Source: Eubacterium ventriosum | GTDB taxonomy: Bacteria; Bacillota; Clostridia; Lachnospirales; Lachnospiraceae | Assembly (NCBI RefSeq): GCF_025150745.1 | Contig: NZ_CP102282.1 | Span: 2,119,501-2,183,500, forward strand | Length of the DNA stretch: 64,000 nt | Reading direction: 5' to 3' | Part shown: piece by piece, positions 9,890 through 21,402 of the stretch | Position numbering within the stretch: the first letter of the stretch is position 1 | Layout: each line of letters starts with the position of its first letter | Translations under genes and position numbers: made by a program | Notes under the pieces: generated by a model | Seen by the model: only the letters and a program-made list of their open reading frames with translations | What the model was told of the DNA's origin: nothing | Database searches by the model: none

Positions 9890-10231
9890 CTACTCTTCTC
9901 TCTTGCTTCTTTCTTCATTCATAAGATTCAATATATAGTCTTTCACTTTGCATCCTCCCGTGGAATTTAGACAATCCATTATTATTAATTGTACCATATC
10001 CATTGCCTCTTCCCTACCTTCGGCAATTCCAACAATTACAATATCTGAATCCTTATACCATTTCTGAGTAAGTACATTAGATGGATAGATGTCAAGTACA
10101 TCATAATCATTAAAAGGCAATGTAATAACATATTTATTAAACTGTTGTTTACCCCTTTTAATTTTCCACATAACCTGTCTCTTTTTGTCTAACAGATTAT
10201 ATCCAACATACAAATCATCATACCATCTCAT
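9890..10231 (-). CDS. Conserved hypothetical protein, 113 residues
   Basis: I do not recognise a named family. The protein starts MRWYDDLYVGYN and is a compact alpha/beta-looking cytoplasmic protein with no signal or membrane segment. The ATG at 10231 is preferred over an upstream TTG because TTGGAGAT supplies a ribosome site at the right spacing. The stop lies three bases from the DUF2953 gene, so it belongs to the ytfI-ytfJ transcription unit. Confidence 0.65.
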   Translation of the reverse strand: MRWYDDLYVGYNLLDKKRQVMWKIKRGKQQFNKYVITLPFNDYDVLDIYPSNVLTQKWYKDSDIVIVGIAEGREEAMDMVQLIIMDCLNSTGGCKVKDYILNLMNEERSKREE

Positions 10232-10272
10232 ACTTATCTCCAATAATCAATCTGCAAATATATTACAACTGA

Positions 10273-11661
10273 TTATTCTTCCATTATTCCATTTAAAATT
10301 TCAATACAAGCTAGTTTTTCAGCCTTATCATTACATACTGACAATGTATTATAAATATAATCCTGTAATTCACTAATATTATTGAAAAATACAGGAAGTT
10401 CTGCAATTGAAGCTGACATTACGGCTCTGTTAATCAATTTCTCGTTGTCTGCAAACAACTCAGTATATTCCTTGTAAAGCTCTTCTTCCTTAGCCTTTAC
10501 ATATTCTTCGTCGGCTGTAGTATTGTCCTCATCAACTGTAAGTTCCATAAACATACTGTCTGAATTAAGCCTTGGAAGTTTGTATACCACATCATATACA
10601 TCCTTTAAACCAAGTTTTTCAATGTTTTCACTATAACTTTCCATAATCTGGTCTGTTATATCATAGGAAGATAACTTAGGATATAATTCTTCCTGAGTCC
10701 CCTCAAGCATTACAAACATATCCTCTATTTCTTCTAATGATTTAGGACTAAACTTGCCTAAGAATAAAAGATTTGTATCTTTTATAATCTCTGTACACCC
10801 CTTAACAATATTATCATCTAACTGATTTTCATAAGTATATAAGACAATAAGCAAATCATTTAAGATTTCCTGAATCATCATATTTGAGTTCATTAAATCT
10901 TCCATATATTCTGAAACTTTAGCAATATTAGCCATCATTTCATCATACTGCTCTTTTGTTATTTTCTTAAATTTAACCTCTTTAAATTCTTTAAAGAAAT
11001 CGTCTAAGTAAGGGTAATTAACAGTCATTGTTTCTGTATTTTCAAGCATTGCTGTTGTTTTTAACATATATAAGAAATTCTTAAGACTTTCCTTAGTTCC
11101 ACCCTTATAAATGCTAAGGCCGTTAGATAACATTTCGAAAAACTTATTTTTTGTAAGTCTAACAGGAAGCTGTCCTATTACCTGACTTATCTTTCTGTTA
11201 ATTGCCATATTATCTTCATCTTCAAGAATAAACTGCATTAATCTTCTTGTAATGTTCTCATCACTATATCCTGACGGATAATCGTCATCTCTGAATCTGT
11301 ATTCAACTCTGTTTAATGCATGTTCATAGATGTTAAACTTGTCAACATAACAGGTAAGATCCTGAACCTTCTCAATAATTCCATCTCTAAGTTTTTCTAA
11401 CTTTTCAATGTTTTCAGAAATCTTCTCACTTTCCCCATTCATTAATTCTTCAATAATTAAATTAATTGTAGCAAGACCATACATATTCTCTGTACTTAAA
11501 AGACTTTCATCTTCTAAAGTCATTGTGTAATATGTGTAATAATTCATTGCCAAACGGATATTTGCATATTTGTTATTTATTTCCATAAATGGTCCACAAT
11601 ATGCTTTTAAGTTTTCATCTACGTGTTTGTTCTTTAATAATTCGCCTACTATCTTTTTCAC
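10273..11661 (-). CDS. Conserved hypothetical helical protein, 462 residues
   Basis: A long, acidic, largely helical cytoplasmic protein without signal peptide, membrane helices or a recognisable catalytic motif. It starts at GTG (AAGGG upstream), reading MKKIVGELLKNKHVDENLK. No family could be assigned by eye. It lies between lysA and the ytfI cluster on the same strand with short gaps, so it is probably co-transcribed with them. Confidence 0.7.
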   Translation of the reverse strand: MKKIVGELLKNKHVDENLKAYCGPFMEINNKYANIRLAMNYYTYYTMTLEDESLLSTENMYGLATINLIIEELMNGESEKISENIEKLEKLRDGIIEKVQDLTCYVDKFNIYEHALNRVEYRFRDDDYPSGYSDENITRRLMQFILEDEDNMAINRKISQVIGQLPVRLTKNKFFEMLSNGLSIYKGGTKESLKNFLYMLKTTAMLENTETMTVNYPYLDDFFKEFKEVKFKKITKEQYDEMMANIAKVSEYMEDLMNSNMMIQEILNDLLIVLYTYENQLDDNIVKGCTEIIKDTNLLFLGKFSPKSLEEIEDMFVMLEGTQEELYPKLSSYDITDQIMESYSENIEKLGLKDVYDVVYKLPRLNSDSMFMELTVDEDNTTADEEYVKAKEEELYKEYTELFADNEKLINRAVMSASIAELPVFFNNISELQDYIYNTLSVCNDKAEKLACIEILNGIMEE

Positions 11662-11710
11662 TTTTTTTTCCCTTATTTTTTGTTACTTTTTGTATTACAC
11701 GGATTGCTCC

Positions 11711-12967
11711 TTACTTCATTATGTCTGAAAAATCGAATGTAGCAAAATAATCTGCAGGTGTTTCTGCTCTACGAATCATTTCTACACTTCCATCTTCCTT
11801 TAATAATAATTCTGCTGAACGAAGTCTTCCGTTGTAGTTATATCCCATTGAGAAGCCATGTGCTCCCGTGTCATGAATATAAATGAAATCTCCCATGTCA
11901 ATCTTTGGAAGTTCTCTGTCAACTGCAAATTTGTCATTATTTTCACAAAGACTACCCACCACGTCATATACATGGTCTTTTGGCTGGTCTTCCTTACCCA
12001 TTACTGTAATATGGTGATATGCACCATACATTGCAGGTCTCATTAAGTTTACTGCACAGGCATCAACACCAATATATTCTTTATAGATATGTTTCTCATG
12101 TACTGCCTTAGTAACCAATGCACCGTAAGGTCCCATCATAAAACGTCCCATTTCTGTGTAAATAGCAATATCATCCATTCCTTCAGGTTTAAGAATTTCT
12201 TCGTATACCTTTCTTACACCTTCACCAATTGCCATAATGTCATTTGGTTCCTGATCAGGTCTGTAAGGGATACCAACACCACCTGAAAGGTTAATAAACT
12301 TAATGTCTGCTCCTGTTTCTTTTTCAAGTTTAACTGCAAGTTCAAAAATTGTTCTTGCAAGCATTGGGTAATATTCATTAGTTACTGTGTTGCTGGCAAG
12401 GAATGCATGAATGCCAAAGTTCTTAACTCCCTTAGCCTTTAAAATCTTAAATGCTTCAACTATCTGTTCAGGGGTCATTCCGTACTTAGCATCTCCAGGG
12501 TTATCCATAATACCGTTACATACTTCAAAAACTCCACCTGGATTATATCTACAGCTTACTGTTTCAGGAATTCCACATTCTGCTTCCATATAATCAATCA
12601 TTGTAATGTCATCAAGGTTGATAATTCCCCCTAAATCATTACAATATTTAAATTCTCCTGCAGGTGTTTCGTTTGATGAAAACATAATTTCATCATTTCT
12701 AAATCCAAGCTTATCAGCTATCATTAATTCTGTGTATGATGAACAGTCAACACCACATCCTGCTTCTTTAAGTTTTTTAATAATAAATGGATTTGGTTCA
12801 GCCTTTACTGCAAAATATTCTCTAAAACCCTTATTCCATGAAAACGCTTCGTTTACTTTTCTTGCATTCTCCATAAATCCTTTTTCATCATAAATATGAA
12901 AAGGTGTTGGGTATGTCTTTTCAATCTCCTTTAACTGTTCAAGTGTTACAAATGGTTTCTTTTCCAT
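11711..12967 (-). CDS. lysA: Diaminopimelate decarboxylase family PLP enzyme
   Basis: This 418-residue fold-type III PLP enzyme carries the cofactor lysine in REYFAVKAEPNP, the phosphate-binding Gly-rich loop in INLSGGVGIPY, and the C-terminal active-site Cys in VVGSLCENNDKFA. These match diaminopimelate decarboxylase, which makes lysine from meso-DAP. AGGAGG lies before the ATG. It is close in length to the usual enzyme. A related amino-acid decarboxylase specificity cannot be fully excluded, but a DAP role is most likely. Confidence 0.85.
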   Translation of the reverse strand: MEKKPFVTLEQLKEIEKTYPTPFHIYDEKGFMENARKVNEAFSWNKGFREYFAVKAEPNPFIIKKLKEAGCGVDCSSYTELMIADKLGFRNDEIMFSSNETPAGEFKYCNDLGGIINLDDITMIDYMEAECGIPETVSCRYNPGGVFEVCNGIMDNPGDAKYGMTPEQIVEAFKILKAKGVKNFGIHAFLASNTVTNEYYPMLARTIFELAVKLEKETGADIKFINLSGGVGIPYRPDQEPNDIMAIGEGVRKVYEEILKPEGMDDIAIYTEMGRFMMGPYGALVTKAVHEKHIYKEYIGVDACAVNLMRPAMYGAYHHITVMGKEDQPKDHVYDVVGSLCENNDKFAVDRELPKIDMGDFIYIHDTGAHGFSMGYNYNGRLRSAELLLKEDGSVEMIRRAETPADYFATFDFSDIMK

Positions 12968-13019
12968 GTTTTTTCAGTCCTCCTATTATTGTGTATATTA
13001 TAATGATTACAAAAATCAA

Positions 13020-13919
13020 TTACATATGCTTATGTGTAAACAAATGATCCTGGCAATATTCTTTGTTGCCTGAGCATTTAGAACAATATCTAAATGTTAA
13101 ATTAGGATCATCTAATTCCGTTCTGCCACAGACTGCACACTTATGTCTTGCGCCATTCTGGTAAGTCTGATTCTGTCTTGCTCTGTTAACCTGCTGCCTG
13201 TACTGTCTCTTACGCTTTGCCTGAGCCACACTAAAGGCTCCGCCATTCTTTTTAAGAGAAATAAAATATAATATAAAGTTAAGCAACGACATAACAATAA
13301 GTACCGTTGTAATAATTGCAAGCACATATGTCCCAATCTGTCTTGCATAACTAAAAGCGTTGTAAATGTCAATTAAGATATATGCTCCATACAATACTCC
13401 AAACCACTTAATCTTAATAGGTATAATGAAGTACAACATAAGTTGTTCTTCCGGATAAGTTGCCGCAAAAGCTAAGAATATGGACATATTAATGTAATAA
13501 GTACTTACATAAGCACCAATGTAGCTTCCTAATGTTTGACTTGAAAATGTATCTTTATAAACAAATGTCAAAACTACGTATAAAACAATTGCACCTACAA
13601 CTGTAAATATGAGACCTGATATAAGATAAACATTATATCTGTACGTTCCCCATGTTCTTTCCAAAGTCTGTCCCAACTGATAATAAAGAATCAGCATAAT
13701 TATTGTGAAGATACTTAATTCCTCCGGCATTGTTAAAACCCATGTTACTATACGCCATATCTGTCCGTGCAAAATCATATACGGATTAAATGTTAAAAGA
13801 CCATACAATGTAGGATTTATCAAACTAAGCATATATCCAATAACATATCCTGCTATTAAATATAAGGTAAGATTCTTTATAGCATACTTGCCGTATTTTC
13901 TTTCAAAATTAGAAATCAT
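13020..13919 (-). CDS. Rhomboid-like multi-pass membrane protein with C-terminal zinc-finger
   Basis: About 299 residues. I chose the ATG at 13919 because GAGGAG lies seven bases upstream; an upstream in-frame start lacks this. The protein has about six transmembrane helices in a derlin/rhomboid-like arrangement (HGQIWRIVTWVL, then GQTLERTWGTYRYN). It ends in a Cys/His cluster, CAVCGRTELDDPNLTFRYCS followed by CSGNKEYCQDHLFTHKH, that likely binds zinc. No GxSx protease motif is evident, so it may be an inactive rhomboid-like protein. Function is unknown. Confidence 0.7.
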   Translation of the reverse strand: MISNFERKYGKYAIKNLTLYLIAGYVIGYMLSLINPTLYGLLTFNPYMILHGQIWRIVTWVLTMPEELSIFTIIMLILYYQLGQTLERTWGTYRYNVYLISGLIFTVVGAIVLYVVLTFVYKDTFSSQTLGSYIGAYVSTYYINMSIFLAFAATYPEEQLMLYFIIPIKIKWFGVLYGAYILIDIYNAFSYARQIGTYVLAIITTVLIVMSLLNFILYFISLKKNGGAFSVAQAKRKRQYRQQVNRARQNQTYQNGARHKCAVCGRTELDDPNLTFRYCSKCSGNKEYCQDHLFTHKHM

Positions 13920-14354
13920 AAATTCTCCTCTGCCTTTCACCAAAAAGATATTGCAAAAAATATGTAATCTGCAACTTCTCTTCAAATAATAAACCAATTT
14001 ACAGTATAATTTCCAAACCACTGTTTGTCAAACTACTTTCAATGTTTTTAATGGGATTTTCAACATATTTTCCATACATTTCTTTTTATTTGTTTTAATG
14101 TCTAAATAATATTACATTTTATTCATTTTTAGACATAGGCTTTTTACATTTTGTCTATTTTTGTTGGGTTGTTTTTTCTTATTAATTATATTATAATATA
14201 GAAATTCGCGTAAACACTTTTATTAAATATGAAAAAGATACGTTATTGAACTAAAATTTTTAATTAAAATCATTGTAATAACTTTACTGATTTTAATGAT
14301 TAGATTTCAATTATAAGTGCTTTAATGGCTTATTAAGGCATTAGGAGGAAAAAA
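13920..14354 (+). promoter_or_regulatory. Divergent intergenic region with promoter for the activase gene
   Basis: This gap separates divergent genes. On the plus strand, TTGTTT at 14169-14174 and TATAAT at 14192-14197 are 17 bases apart, giving a good sigma-A promoter and a leader of about 150 bases. AGGAGG at 14343-14348 serves the ATG at 14355. I see no riboswitch-like structure in the leader. Confidence 0.6.
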
Positions 14355-17300
14355 ATGAATGAATTAGAATATTACAGTCTTGGTATTGACATCGGTTCTA
14401 CCACAGTAAAAATTGCAATCCTTGACAAGAATAATGATGTTGTTTTTTCTGATTACAAAAGACATTATGCAAACATTCAGGAAACTTTGGCTTCTCTTCT
14501 TAAAGAAGCTAAAGACAAATTAGGAAATATAGAATTATCACCAATGATTACAGGTTCAGGTGGACTTGCCCTTTCAAATCATTTGAAAGTACCTTTCGTT
14601 CAGGAAGTTGTTGCCGTAGCTTCAGCCCTTGAAGATTATGCACCTCAGACTGACGTTGCCATCGAACTTGGTGGTGAAGATGCAAAGATTATTTATTTCA
14701 CTAACGGTATTGAACAGCGTATGAATGGTATTTGTGCCGGTGGTACAGGTTCTTTCATAGATCAGATGGCTTCTCTTTTACAGACAGATGCCAGCGGTTT
14801 AAATGAATATGCCAAGAATTATCAGGCTATTTATCCTATTGCTGCCCGTTGTGGTGTTTTTGCAAAAACAGATATTCAGCCTTTAATTAACGAAGGTGCT
14901 ACTAAAGAAGATTTAGCCGCTTCTATTTTTCAGGCTGTTGTTAACCAGACTATTTCAGGTCTTGCCTGTGGTAAACCTATCCGTGGAACAGTTGCTTTCC
15001 TTGGTGGACCACTTCACTTTTTACCTGAATTAAAGAATGCATTTATCAGAACTTTAAAATTAGATGATGAGCATATTGTTGCACCTGAACATTCTCATTT
15101 GTTTGCTGCAATCGGTTCTGCTCTTAACCATTCTGAAAATGTAAAAGTTAACATTTCTGATTTATATGAACAGTTATCTAAAGGTATAAAGATGTCTATG
15201 GAAATTAAACGTCTTGATCCTTTATTTAATAACGAAAGAGAATATAAGGAATTTACTGAAAGACACAATAAGGACTGTGTAAAAAAGGGAGATCTTGCTA
15301 CATACAAAGGCAATTGCTATTTAGGTATTGATTCAGGTTCTACTACAACTAAAGCTGCTTTGGTTGCCGAGGATGGAACTCTTCTTTACTCATACTATAG
15401 TGGTAACAACGGTAATCCTTTACAGACTATTATTGATGCCGTTAAGGATATTTATAAGAAACTTCCTTCTGACGCACACATTGTACGTTCATGTTCAACA
15501 GGTTATGGTGAAGCTCTTATTAAGAATGCCTTATTGCTTGATGAAGGTGAAGTTGAAACGGTAGCCCACTATCATGCAGCAGCTTTCTTTGAGCCACAGG
15601 TTGATTGTATTCTTGATATTGGCGGACAGGATATGAAATGTATTAAAATCAAAAACAATTCTGTAGACAGCGTTCAGCTTAATGAAGCCTGCTCTTCAGG
15701 TTGTGGTTCTTTCATTGAAACTTTTGCCAAATCATTAAATTACTCTGTTCAGGATTTTGCTAAGGAAGCTTTATTTGCAAGTAACCCTACTGACCTTGGT
15801 ACAAGATGTACTGTATTTATGAACTCTAATGTTAAGCAGGCACAGAAAGAAGGCGCTACTGTTGCAGATATTTCTTCAGGTCTTGCTTATTCAGTTATAA
15901 AAAATGCTTTATACAAAGTTATTAAAATTTCTGACGCAAAGGATTTAGGACGTAAGGTTGTTGTTCAGGGTGGTACATTCTACAACGATGCAGTTCTTAG
16001 AAGTTTTGAAAAAATTGCAGGTTGCCAAGCTATTCGCCCGGATATTGCAGGTATTATGGGTGCTTTCGGTGCTGCTCTTATTGCAAAAGAAAGATATAAA
16101 GGACAGGAAACTACTATCCTTTCATTGGAACAGTTAGAATCTTTTGATTACACTACTTCAATGACAAGATGTAAGGGATGTACTAACGCATGTCTTCTTA
16201 CAATTAATAAATTCTCTGACGGACGTAGATTTATTAGTGGTAACAGATGTGAGAAAGGTATTGGTGGTGTTAAGAACAAAGACCACATTCCAAACCTTTT
16301 TGAATATAAATATCATAGAATGTTTGATTATGAACCTTTGGCTCCTGAAAACGCTCCACGAGGTGTTGTTGGTATTCCAAGAGTTCTAAATATGTACGAA
16401 AACTTCCCATTTTGGGCAACATTCTTTAAAGAATTAGGATACAGTGTAATGCTTTCTCCTAAATCATCACATAAGATTTACGAAATGGGTATTGAATCAA
16501 TTCCAAGTGAATCTGAATGTTATCCTGCTAAGATTTCTCATGGACATATTGAGTGGTTATTACAAAACGGTGCAAAATTTATTTTCTATCCATGTATTCC
16601 ATATGAGAGAAATGAAACACCTGATGCTAACAACCATTACAACTGTCCTATTGTTACATCTTATGCTGAAAATATTAAGAACAACGTTGAAGCTTTAGAA
16701 GATTCTTCAATTAATTTTATGAATCCTTTTATGGCATTTACAAATGAAGAAATTCTTACAAAACGACTTGTTGAAGAATTTACAGCTCTTGGCATTAAAG
16801 AAGATGAAATTAAGAGTGCTTCTCACAAAGCATGGGATGAACTTATTGCTTCACGTAATGACATGATGAAAAAGGGTGAAGAAACTCTTAAATATATGGA
16901 AGAAACAGGACGTAGAGGTATTGTTCTTGCCGGTCGTCCATACCACGTTGATCCTGAAATCAACCACGGAATTCCTGAAATGATTAACTCATATGGTCTT
17001 GCTGTTCTTACAGAAGATTCAGTTTCACATCTTGCTGATGTTGAAAGACCTTTAATTGTTTCTGACCAGTGGATGTATCACTCACGTCTTTACAAAGCCG
17101 CAAACTTTGTTAAAACAAGAGATGATCTTGATTTGATTCAGTTAAACTCTTTTGGTTGTGGTTTGGATGCAGTTACAACAGACTGTGTAAGTGATATTCT
17201 TACAAAATCAGGAAAGATTTACACAGTATTAAAGATTGATGAAGTTAACAACCTTGGTGCTGCAAGAATCAGAGTTCGTTCTTTACTTGCTGCAATTAGG

Positions 17301-18590
17301 GAACGTAGCGAAAATCATTTTGAACGTTACATTCAGCCTTCATCATTTAATAAAGTTGAATTTACTAAGCAGATGCGTGATGACAATTATACTATTCTTT
17401 GTCCTCAGATGAGTCCAATTCATTTCACAATGTTACAGGCTGCATTTAATGCTTGCGGATATAATTTTGAGGTAATGGAAAGTAACAAATCATGTATTGA
17501 CACAGGTTTAAAATATGTTAACAATGATGCATGTTATCCTTCTCTTATAGTTGTTGGTCAGATAATGAATGCTCTTCTTTCCGGCAAATATGATTTGAAC
17601 AAAACTGCCGTAGTTATTTCTCAGACAGGTGGTGGATGTCGTGCTACTAACTATATTGGATTTATAAGAAGAGCTTTGGAAAAAGCCGGTATGTCCCAAA
17701 TTCCTGTATTGTCATTAAGTTTAAGTGGACTTGAACATCATAGCGGTTTCAAAATCACTCCAAAGCTTGCACTAAAAGCTGTTGAAGCCTGCCTCTATGG
17801 TGACTTGTTTATGCGTGTTGTTTACAGAACAAGACCTTACGAAGTTAATCCTGGAGAAACTAATGCTTTACATAAAAAATGGGAATACAAGCTTTGCAAA
17901 GAGCTTTCAGATAATAGTTTTGGAATTCATCGTTTCAAGAAGAATATGAAGAAGATTGTTGAAGAATTCGATGCTATTCCTGTAAAAGACATTAAGAAAC
18001 CTAGAGTTGGTATTGTAGGTGAAATTCTTGTTAAGTTCTCTCCTACAGCTAACAATAACTTAGTTGAATTGCTTGAATCAGAAGGTGCCGAGGCTGTTAT
18101 GCCTGACCTTGTTGACTTCTTCCTTTATGGATTTAGAAATGCAACATTTAAGGTTGAAAAATTAGGTTTTGACAAGAGTATTATTAGAATGAATAACCTT
18201 GGAATTAAAGCTATTGAATGGATGAGAGGTTCTGCAAAGAAAGCTCTTATAGAAAGTAAGCACTTTACTCCTACTGCTGATATTTGGGAAATGAGTAAAA
18301 TGGCTGAAGATGTTGTTTCAATAGGTAACCAGACTGGTGAAGGATGGTTCTTAACAGGTGAAATGCTTCACTTAATCCACGACGGTGTTCCAAACATTGT
18401 TTGTACACAGCCTTTCGCTTGTCTTCCTAACCACATCGTTGGTAAGGGTGTTATTAAGAAACTTCGTGCACAGCATCCTGAAGCAAACATCGTAGCCGTT
18501 GACTACGATCCTGGTGCCAGTGAAGTTAACCAACTTAACCGTATCAAGTTAATGCTTGCAACAGCAAACAAAAAGATTGGGAAGAAATAG
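14355..18590 (+). CDS. Giant 2-hydroxyacyl-CoA dehydratase activase-related protein
   Basis: This 1411-residue protein contains two BadF/HgdC-type ASKHA ATPase domains in tandem (about 6-260 and 323-585). Each has its own phosphate loop ([20 protein letters not shown]) and Cys residues for a bridging [4Fe-4S] cluster ([15 protein letters not shown] and [15 protein letters not shown]). The rest is a DUF2229/HgdB-like dehydratase portion with conserved Cys ([28 protein letters not shown]). Such proteins couple ATP hydrolysis to low-potential electron transfer; the substrate of this giant class is not established. It is transcribed alone, divergent from its neighbours, with a clear terminator. 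Confidence 0.9.
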   Translation: MNELEYYSLGIDIGSTTVKIAILDKNNDVVFSDYKRHYANIQETLASLLKEAKDKLGNIELSPMITGSGGLALSNHLKVPFVQEVVAVASALEDYAPQTDVAIELGGEDAKIIYFTNGIEQRMNGICAGGTGSFIDQMASLLQTDASGLNEYAKNYQAIYPIAARCGVFAKTDIQPLINEGATKEDLAASIFQAVVNQTISGLACGKPIRGTVAFLGGPLHFLPELKNAFIRTLKLDDEHIVAPEHSHLFAAIGSALNHSENVKVNISDLYEQLSKGIKMSMEIKRLDPLFNNEREYKEFTERHNKDCVKKGDLATYKGNCYLGIDSGSTTTKAALVAEDGTLLYSYYSGNNGNPLQTIIDAVKDIYKKLPSDAHIVRSCSTGYGEALIKNALLLDEGEVETVAHYHAAAFFEPQVDCILDIGGQDMKCIKIKNNSVDSVQLNEACSSGCGSFIETFAKSLNYSVQDFAKEALFASNPTDLGTRCTVFMNSNVKQAQKEGATVADISSGLAYSVIKNALYKVIKISDAKDLGRKVVVQGGTFYNDAVLRSFEKIAGCQAIRPDIAGIMGAFGAALIAKERYKGQETTILSLEQLESFDYTTSMTRCKGCTNACLLTINKFSDGRRFISGNRCEKGIGGVKNKDHIPNLFEYKYHRMFDYEPLAPENAPRGVVGIPRVLNMYENFPFWATFFKELGYSVMLSPKSSHKIYEMGIESIPSESECYPAKISHGHIEWLLQNGAKFIFYPCIPYERNETPDANNHYNCPIVTSYAENIKNNVEALEDSSINFMNPFMAFTNEEILTKRLVEEFTALGIKEDEIKSASHKAWDELIASRNDMMKKGEETLKYMEETGRRGIVLAGRPYHVDPEINHGIPEMINSYGLAVLTEDSVSHLADVERPLIVSDQWMYHSRLYKAANFVKTRDDLDLIQLNSFGCGLDAVTTDCVSDILTKSGKIYTVLKIDEVNNLGAARIRVRSLLAAIRERSENHFERYIQPSSFNKVEFTKQMRDDNYTILCPQMSPIHFTMLQAAFNACGYNFEVMESNKSCIDTGLKYVNNDACYPSLIVVGQIMNALLSGKYDLNKTAVVISQTGGGCRATNYIGFIRRALEKAGMSQIPVLSLSLSGLEHHSGFKITPKLALKAVEACLYGDLFMRVVYRTRPYEVNPGETNALHKKWEYKLCKELSDNSFGIHRFKKNMKKIVEEFDAIPVKDIKKPRVGIVGEILVKFSPTANNNLVELLESEGAEAVMPDLVDFFLYGFRNATFKVEKLGFDKSIIRMNNLGIKAIEWMRGSAKKALIESKHFTPTADIWEMSKMAEDVVSIGNQTGEGWFLTGEMLHLIHDGVPNIVCTQPFACLPNHIVGKGVIKKLRAQHPEANIVAVDYDPGASEVNQLNRIKLMLATANKKIGKK

Positions 18591-18644
18591 GCTTTATAGG
18601 TTTAGAATTGAATAAATTGATATATTAGTATTTTAATATTTTAT

Positions 18645-18680
18645 AAAAGGGCTACCGCGATGGATAGCCCTTTTATTTTT
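18645..18680 (+). terminator. Intrinsic terminator after the activase gene
   Basis: AAAAGGGCTA at 18645-18654 pairs perfectly with TAGCCCTTTT at 18665-18674, followed by ATTTTT. The left arm begins with an A-run, so it may also stop minus-strand transcription from the other side. Confidence 0.9.
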
Positions 18681-18914
18681 ACATATCTATTTTTGTTGTC
18701 CACTTGCTTACATCCCAGATGTCTGTTGCCCATTCTTCATAGAAGTCCGGTTCGTGACACACCATTAAAACACTGCCTTTATATGTCATAAGAGCACGCT
18801 TTAATTCCTCCTTTGCATCTACGTCAAGGTGGTTTGTCGGCTCGTCAAGAAGAAGGATGTTGCTTTCTCTGTTTATTAGCTTGCACAGATAGTTTCTACT
18901 TATGCAATGATGAT
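18679..18914 (-). pseudogene. C-terminal remnant of an ABC-F ATPase
   Basis: The minus strand encodes YLCKLINRESN, then the Walker B/D-loop NILLLDEPTNHLD, then VLMVCHEPDFYEEW and a stop at 18679. This is the end of an ABC-F (duplicated ATP-binding, ribosome-acting) protein. Everything before the second signature motif is missing and no start exists, so it is a deletion remnant of about 75 codons. Its stop overlaps the terminator of the convergent activase gene. Confidence 0.8.
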
Positions 18915-18935
18915 ATTTATTTAATATCTTTTCAA

Positions 18936-19610
18936 CTATATATTTTCAATCTGCCAGTCAATAGGTTCAACACCGTTAGCCTTTAAAAATTCGTTTGCCT
19001 TGCTGAAATGTTTGCAGCCAAAGAATCCCCTATATGCTGACAATGGACTTGGATGTGGTGCTTTCAAGACCAAATGCTTAGGATTAGTTAACATCTTAGC
19101 TTTTCTGCCGGCAGGTGCGCCCCACAAAAAGATAACTATAGGTCTGTCCTGAGCATTTACAGCTTCAATTACTGCATCTGTAAACTGTTCCCATCCTTTT
19201 CCCTGATGAGAGTTAGCCTGATGGGCTCTTACAGTAAGAACTGTGTTAAGCAACAACACTCCCTGGTCTGCCCATTTCTTTAAATATCCATTATTAGGAA
19301 TATAACAACCTAAGTCATCATGCAATTCCTGATAAATATTTTTAAGTGAAGGAGGTATGTCGTTACCCGGCAAAACAGAAAAACTCAAACCATGAGCCTG
19401 ATGCACATTATGATATGGATCCTGTCCCAAAAGCAAAACTTTTACATCTTTAAGAGGTGTAAAATGAAATGCATTAAAAATATCATCTGCAGGCGGATAT
19501 ACCACTGTAGTACTGTATTCATTTTTTACAAACTCGAATAAATCTTTATAATATGGCTTTGAAAACTCCTTCTTTAAAGGCACAAGCCAATCGTTATCTA
19601 TCATTGACAT
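18936..19610 (-). CDS. ung: Uracil-DNA glycosylase, family 1
   Basis: This 224-residue protein has the family-1 motifs: water-activating GQDPYH (near residue 62) and DNA-intercalating HPSPLSAYRGFFGCKHF (near 187). It removes uracil from DNA to start base excision repair. AGGAAT precedes the ATG at 19610; a second ATG lies two codons on. It is full length for the family and is the last intact gene in a minus-strand run headed by a two-component system. Confidence 0.97.
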   Translation of the reverse strand: MSMIDNDWLVPLKKEFSKPYYKDLFEFVKNEYSTTVVYPPADDIFNAFHFTPLKDVKVLLLGQDPYHNVHQAHGLSFSVLPGNDIPPSLKNIYQELHDDLGCYIPNNGYLKKWADQGVLLLNTVLTVRAHQANSHQGKGWEQFTDAVIEAVNAQDRPIVIFLWGAPAGRKAKMLTNPKHLVLKAPHPSPLSAYRGFFGCKHFSKANEFLKANGVEPIDWQIENI

Positions 19611-19723
19611 TTTCTATTCCTCGTTTCAATATTACCTTCATTATTGATAATTGGTATTATTTTTCATATTATCTTTGTTAAATTACACCCTAACCAGTGT
19701 ATCTACATTAAAACTTTGTTCTG

Positions 19724-20602
19724 TTACTTTCCTATTATTCTTTCCACAAATTCCTTATTGCAGAAAACCTTTACTGCATTTTTTCTCATTTCTATTTCAA
19801 AATGAGTATCCGTTACCATTTCTCCGTCAACATTAAAAGTGTATCTCTTATCGCTGTCAATAACCACTTTTTCCCCTTGATATTTCTTAATCTTCGGAGA
19901 TTTTTCATGCTTTGCGCTTAGCAGTTTTACAAACAATGGTAAAACCTTAACCTTTGGCATTTTTTCCACAAAATATACATCAAATAATCCATCGTCAAGT
20001 GTAGCGTGGGGTGCCATTCTAAAACCTCCACCATAATATTGACCATTGCATATGGCAAGTATTGTGCATTGGTTTTCAAAACTTTGATTATCGTCTATCT
20101 GTACTTTTACTTTTTTAAATTTATATTTAATAAAAGTATACAAAATGCTGGCATTGTAGCGCTGGCTTACCGGAATCCATTTCTTCTTCCTAATCCATGA
20201 AATATTGTTAGCCACATCAGCATCAAGTCCTACACAGGCAACATTAATAAAATGTCTTCCATTAATAATTCCAAAATCAAAATCATGTATTCCGTCATCA
20301 TATTGGCTAAGTGTTCTTTCAAAATCATTTCCACTGCCTGTTGGAATATTTCCAAGAATCTTGTTCTTAGAACCTGCCAACCCGTTTAGAACTGCATTTA
20401 AATTGCCATCTCCACCGACAGAAAAAACAACACATTCTTCATCAGGTATTTTTTTTGCAAACTTCTTTGCATCCCCTGCATTATGTGTATAAAATATTTT
20501 GTATTTAATTTTTTCTTTTGAACATTCCTTTAAAATTCTCTGTTCAAACTGATTTGTGTCTATTTTTCCACTGTTAGGATTAATAATAAAATAATATTTC
20601 AT
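19724..20602 (-). CDS. Diacylglycerol kinase/YegS-type lipid kinase
   Basis: This 292-residue DAGK_cat-family protein has NPNSGK at the start, the nucleotide-binding SVGGDGNLNAVLNGLAG, and the product-end signature APHATLDDGLFDVYFV. Bacterial members phosphorylate diacylglycerol or related lipids during phospholipid turnover. Length and motif spacing are normal. It follows hisF by 18 bases with a weak ribosome site, so expression may depend on upstream translation. Confidence 0.9.
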   Translation of the reverse strand: MKYYFIINPNSGKIDTNQFEQRILKECSKEKIKYKIFYTHNAGDAKKFAKKIPDEECVVFSVGGDGNLNAVLNGLAGSKNKILGNIPTGSGNDFERTLSQYDDGIHDFDFGIINGRHFINVACVGLDADVANNISWIRKKKWIPVSQRYNASILYTFIKYKFKKVKVQIDDNQSFENQCTILAICNGQYYGGGFRMAPHATLDDGLFDVYFVEKMPKVKVLPLFVKLLSAKHEKSPKIKKYQGEKVVIDSDKRYTFNVDGEMVTDTHFEIEMRKNAVKVFCNKEFVERIIGK

Positions 20603-20620
20603 CTTTAAGTATCTACGTTT

Positions 20621-21382
20621 CTACAAACGTACCGGCACTCCCTTACCATCTAAATAATGTTTTAAATCATTAATTTCTAATTCTTTGTAATGGAATAATG
20701 AAGCTGCAAGAGCTGCGTCAGCCTTTCCCTCTGTTAATGCATCATAAAAATGCTCCATAGTTCCGGCTCCACCTGAAGCAATAACAGGAACAGAAACATT
20801 TTCAGCTATAATCTTTGTAAGTTCAATGTCATAGCCCTGCTTCACTCCGTCACAATCCATACTTGTAAGCAAAATCTCTCCTGCTCCAAGTTTATCAACC
20901 TTCATTGCCCATTCAACAGCATCCATGCCCATATCGACACGTCCACCGTTCTTGTATATATTCCAGCCGCTACCATCTTCACGTCTCTTAGCGTCAATGG
21001 CAACTACAACGCACTGACTTCCAAACTTGTCAGCCGCTTCACTTATAAGATTAGGATTCATAATAGCTGATGAATTAATTGAAATCTTGTCAGCACCCTC
21101 TCTTAAAAGTTCCTTAAAATCATCTACAGTTCTAATTCCTCCGCCAACAGTAAACGGAATAAAAACCTGTTCTGCCACTCTTCTTACCAAATCCGTAACA
21201 GTATGTCTATGGTCAGAAGACGCAGTAATATCTAAAAATACAAGTTCATCCGCTCCTGCCTTGTTATAAGCTTTTGCAACTTCAACAGGATCACCTGCAT
21301 CTCTTAAATTCACAAAATTAGTACCTTTTACAACTCTATTGTTATTTACATCCAAACATGGAATAATTCTCTTTGTATGCAT
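20621..21382 (-). CDS. hisF: Imidazole glycerol phosphate synthase cyclase subunit
   Basis: This 253-residue (beta/alpha)8 barrel begins with [15 protein letters not shown], carrying a catalytic Asp, and has TVGGGIRT and VIASGGAGT phosphate-binding loops. HisF uses ammonia from HisH to make IGP and AICAR in histidine biosynthesis. GGGAGAG lies before the ATG. It follows hisH by 20 bases. The rest of the his pathway is not in this window, so hisHF are separated from, or at the end of, the main his cluster. Confidence 0.97.
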   Translation of the reverse strand: MHTKRIIPCLDVNNNRVVKGTNFVNLRDAGDPVEVAKAYNKAGADELVFLDITASSDHRHTVTDLVRRVAEQVFIPFTVGGGIRTVDDFKELLREGADKISINSSAIMNPNLISEAADKFGSQCVVVAIDAKRREDGSGWNIYKNGGRVDMGMDAVEWAMKVDKLGAGEILLTSMDCDGVKQGYDIELTKIIAENVSVPVIASGGAGTMEHFYDALTEGKADAALAASLFHYKELEINDLKHYLDGKGVPVRL

Positions 21383-21402
21383 ATTTCTCTCCCAAATCTA
21401 TA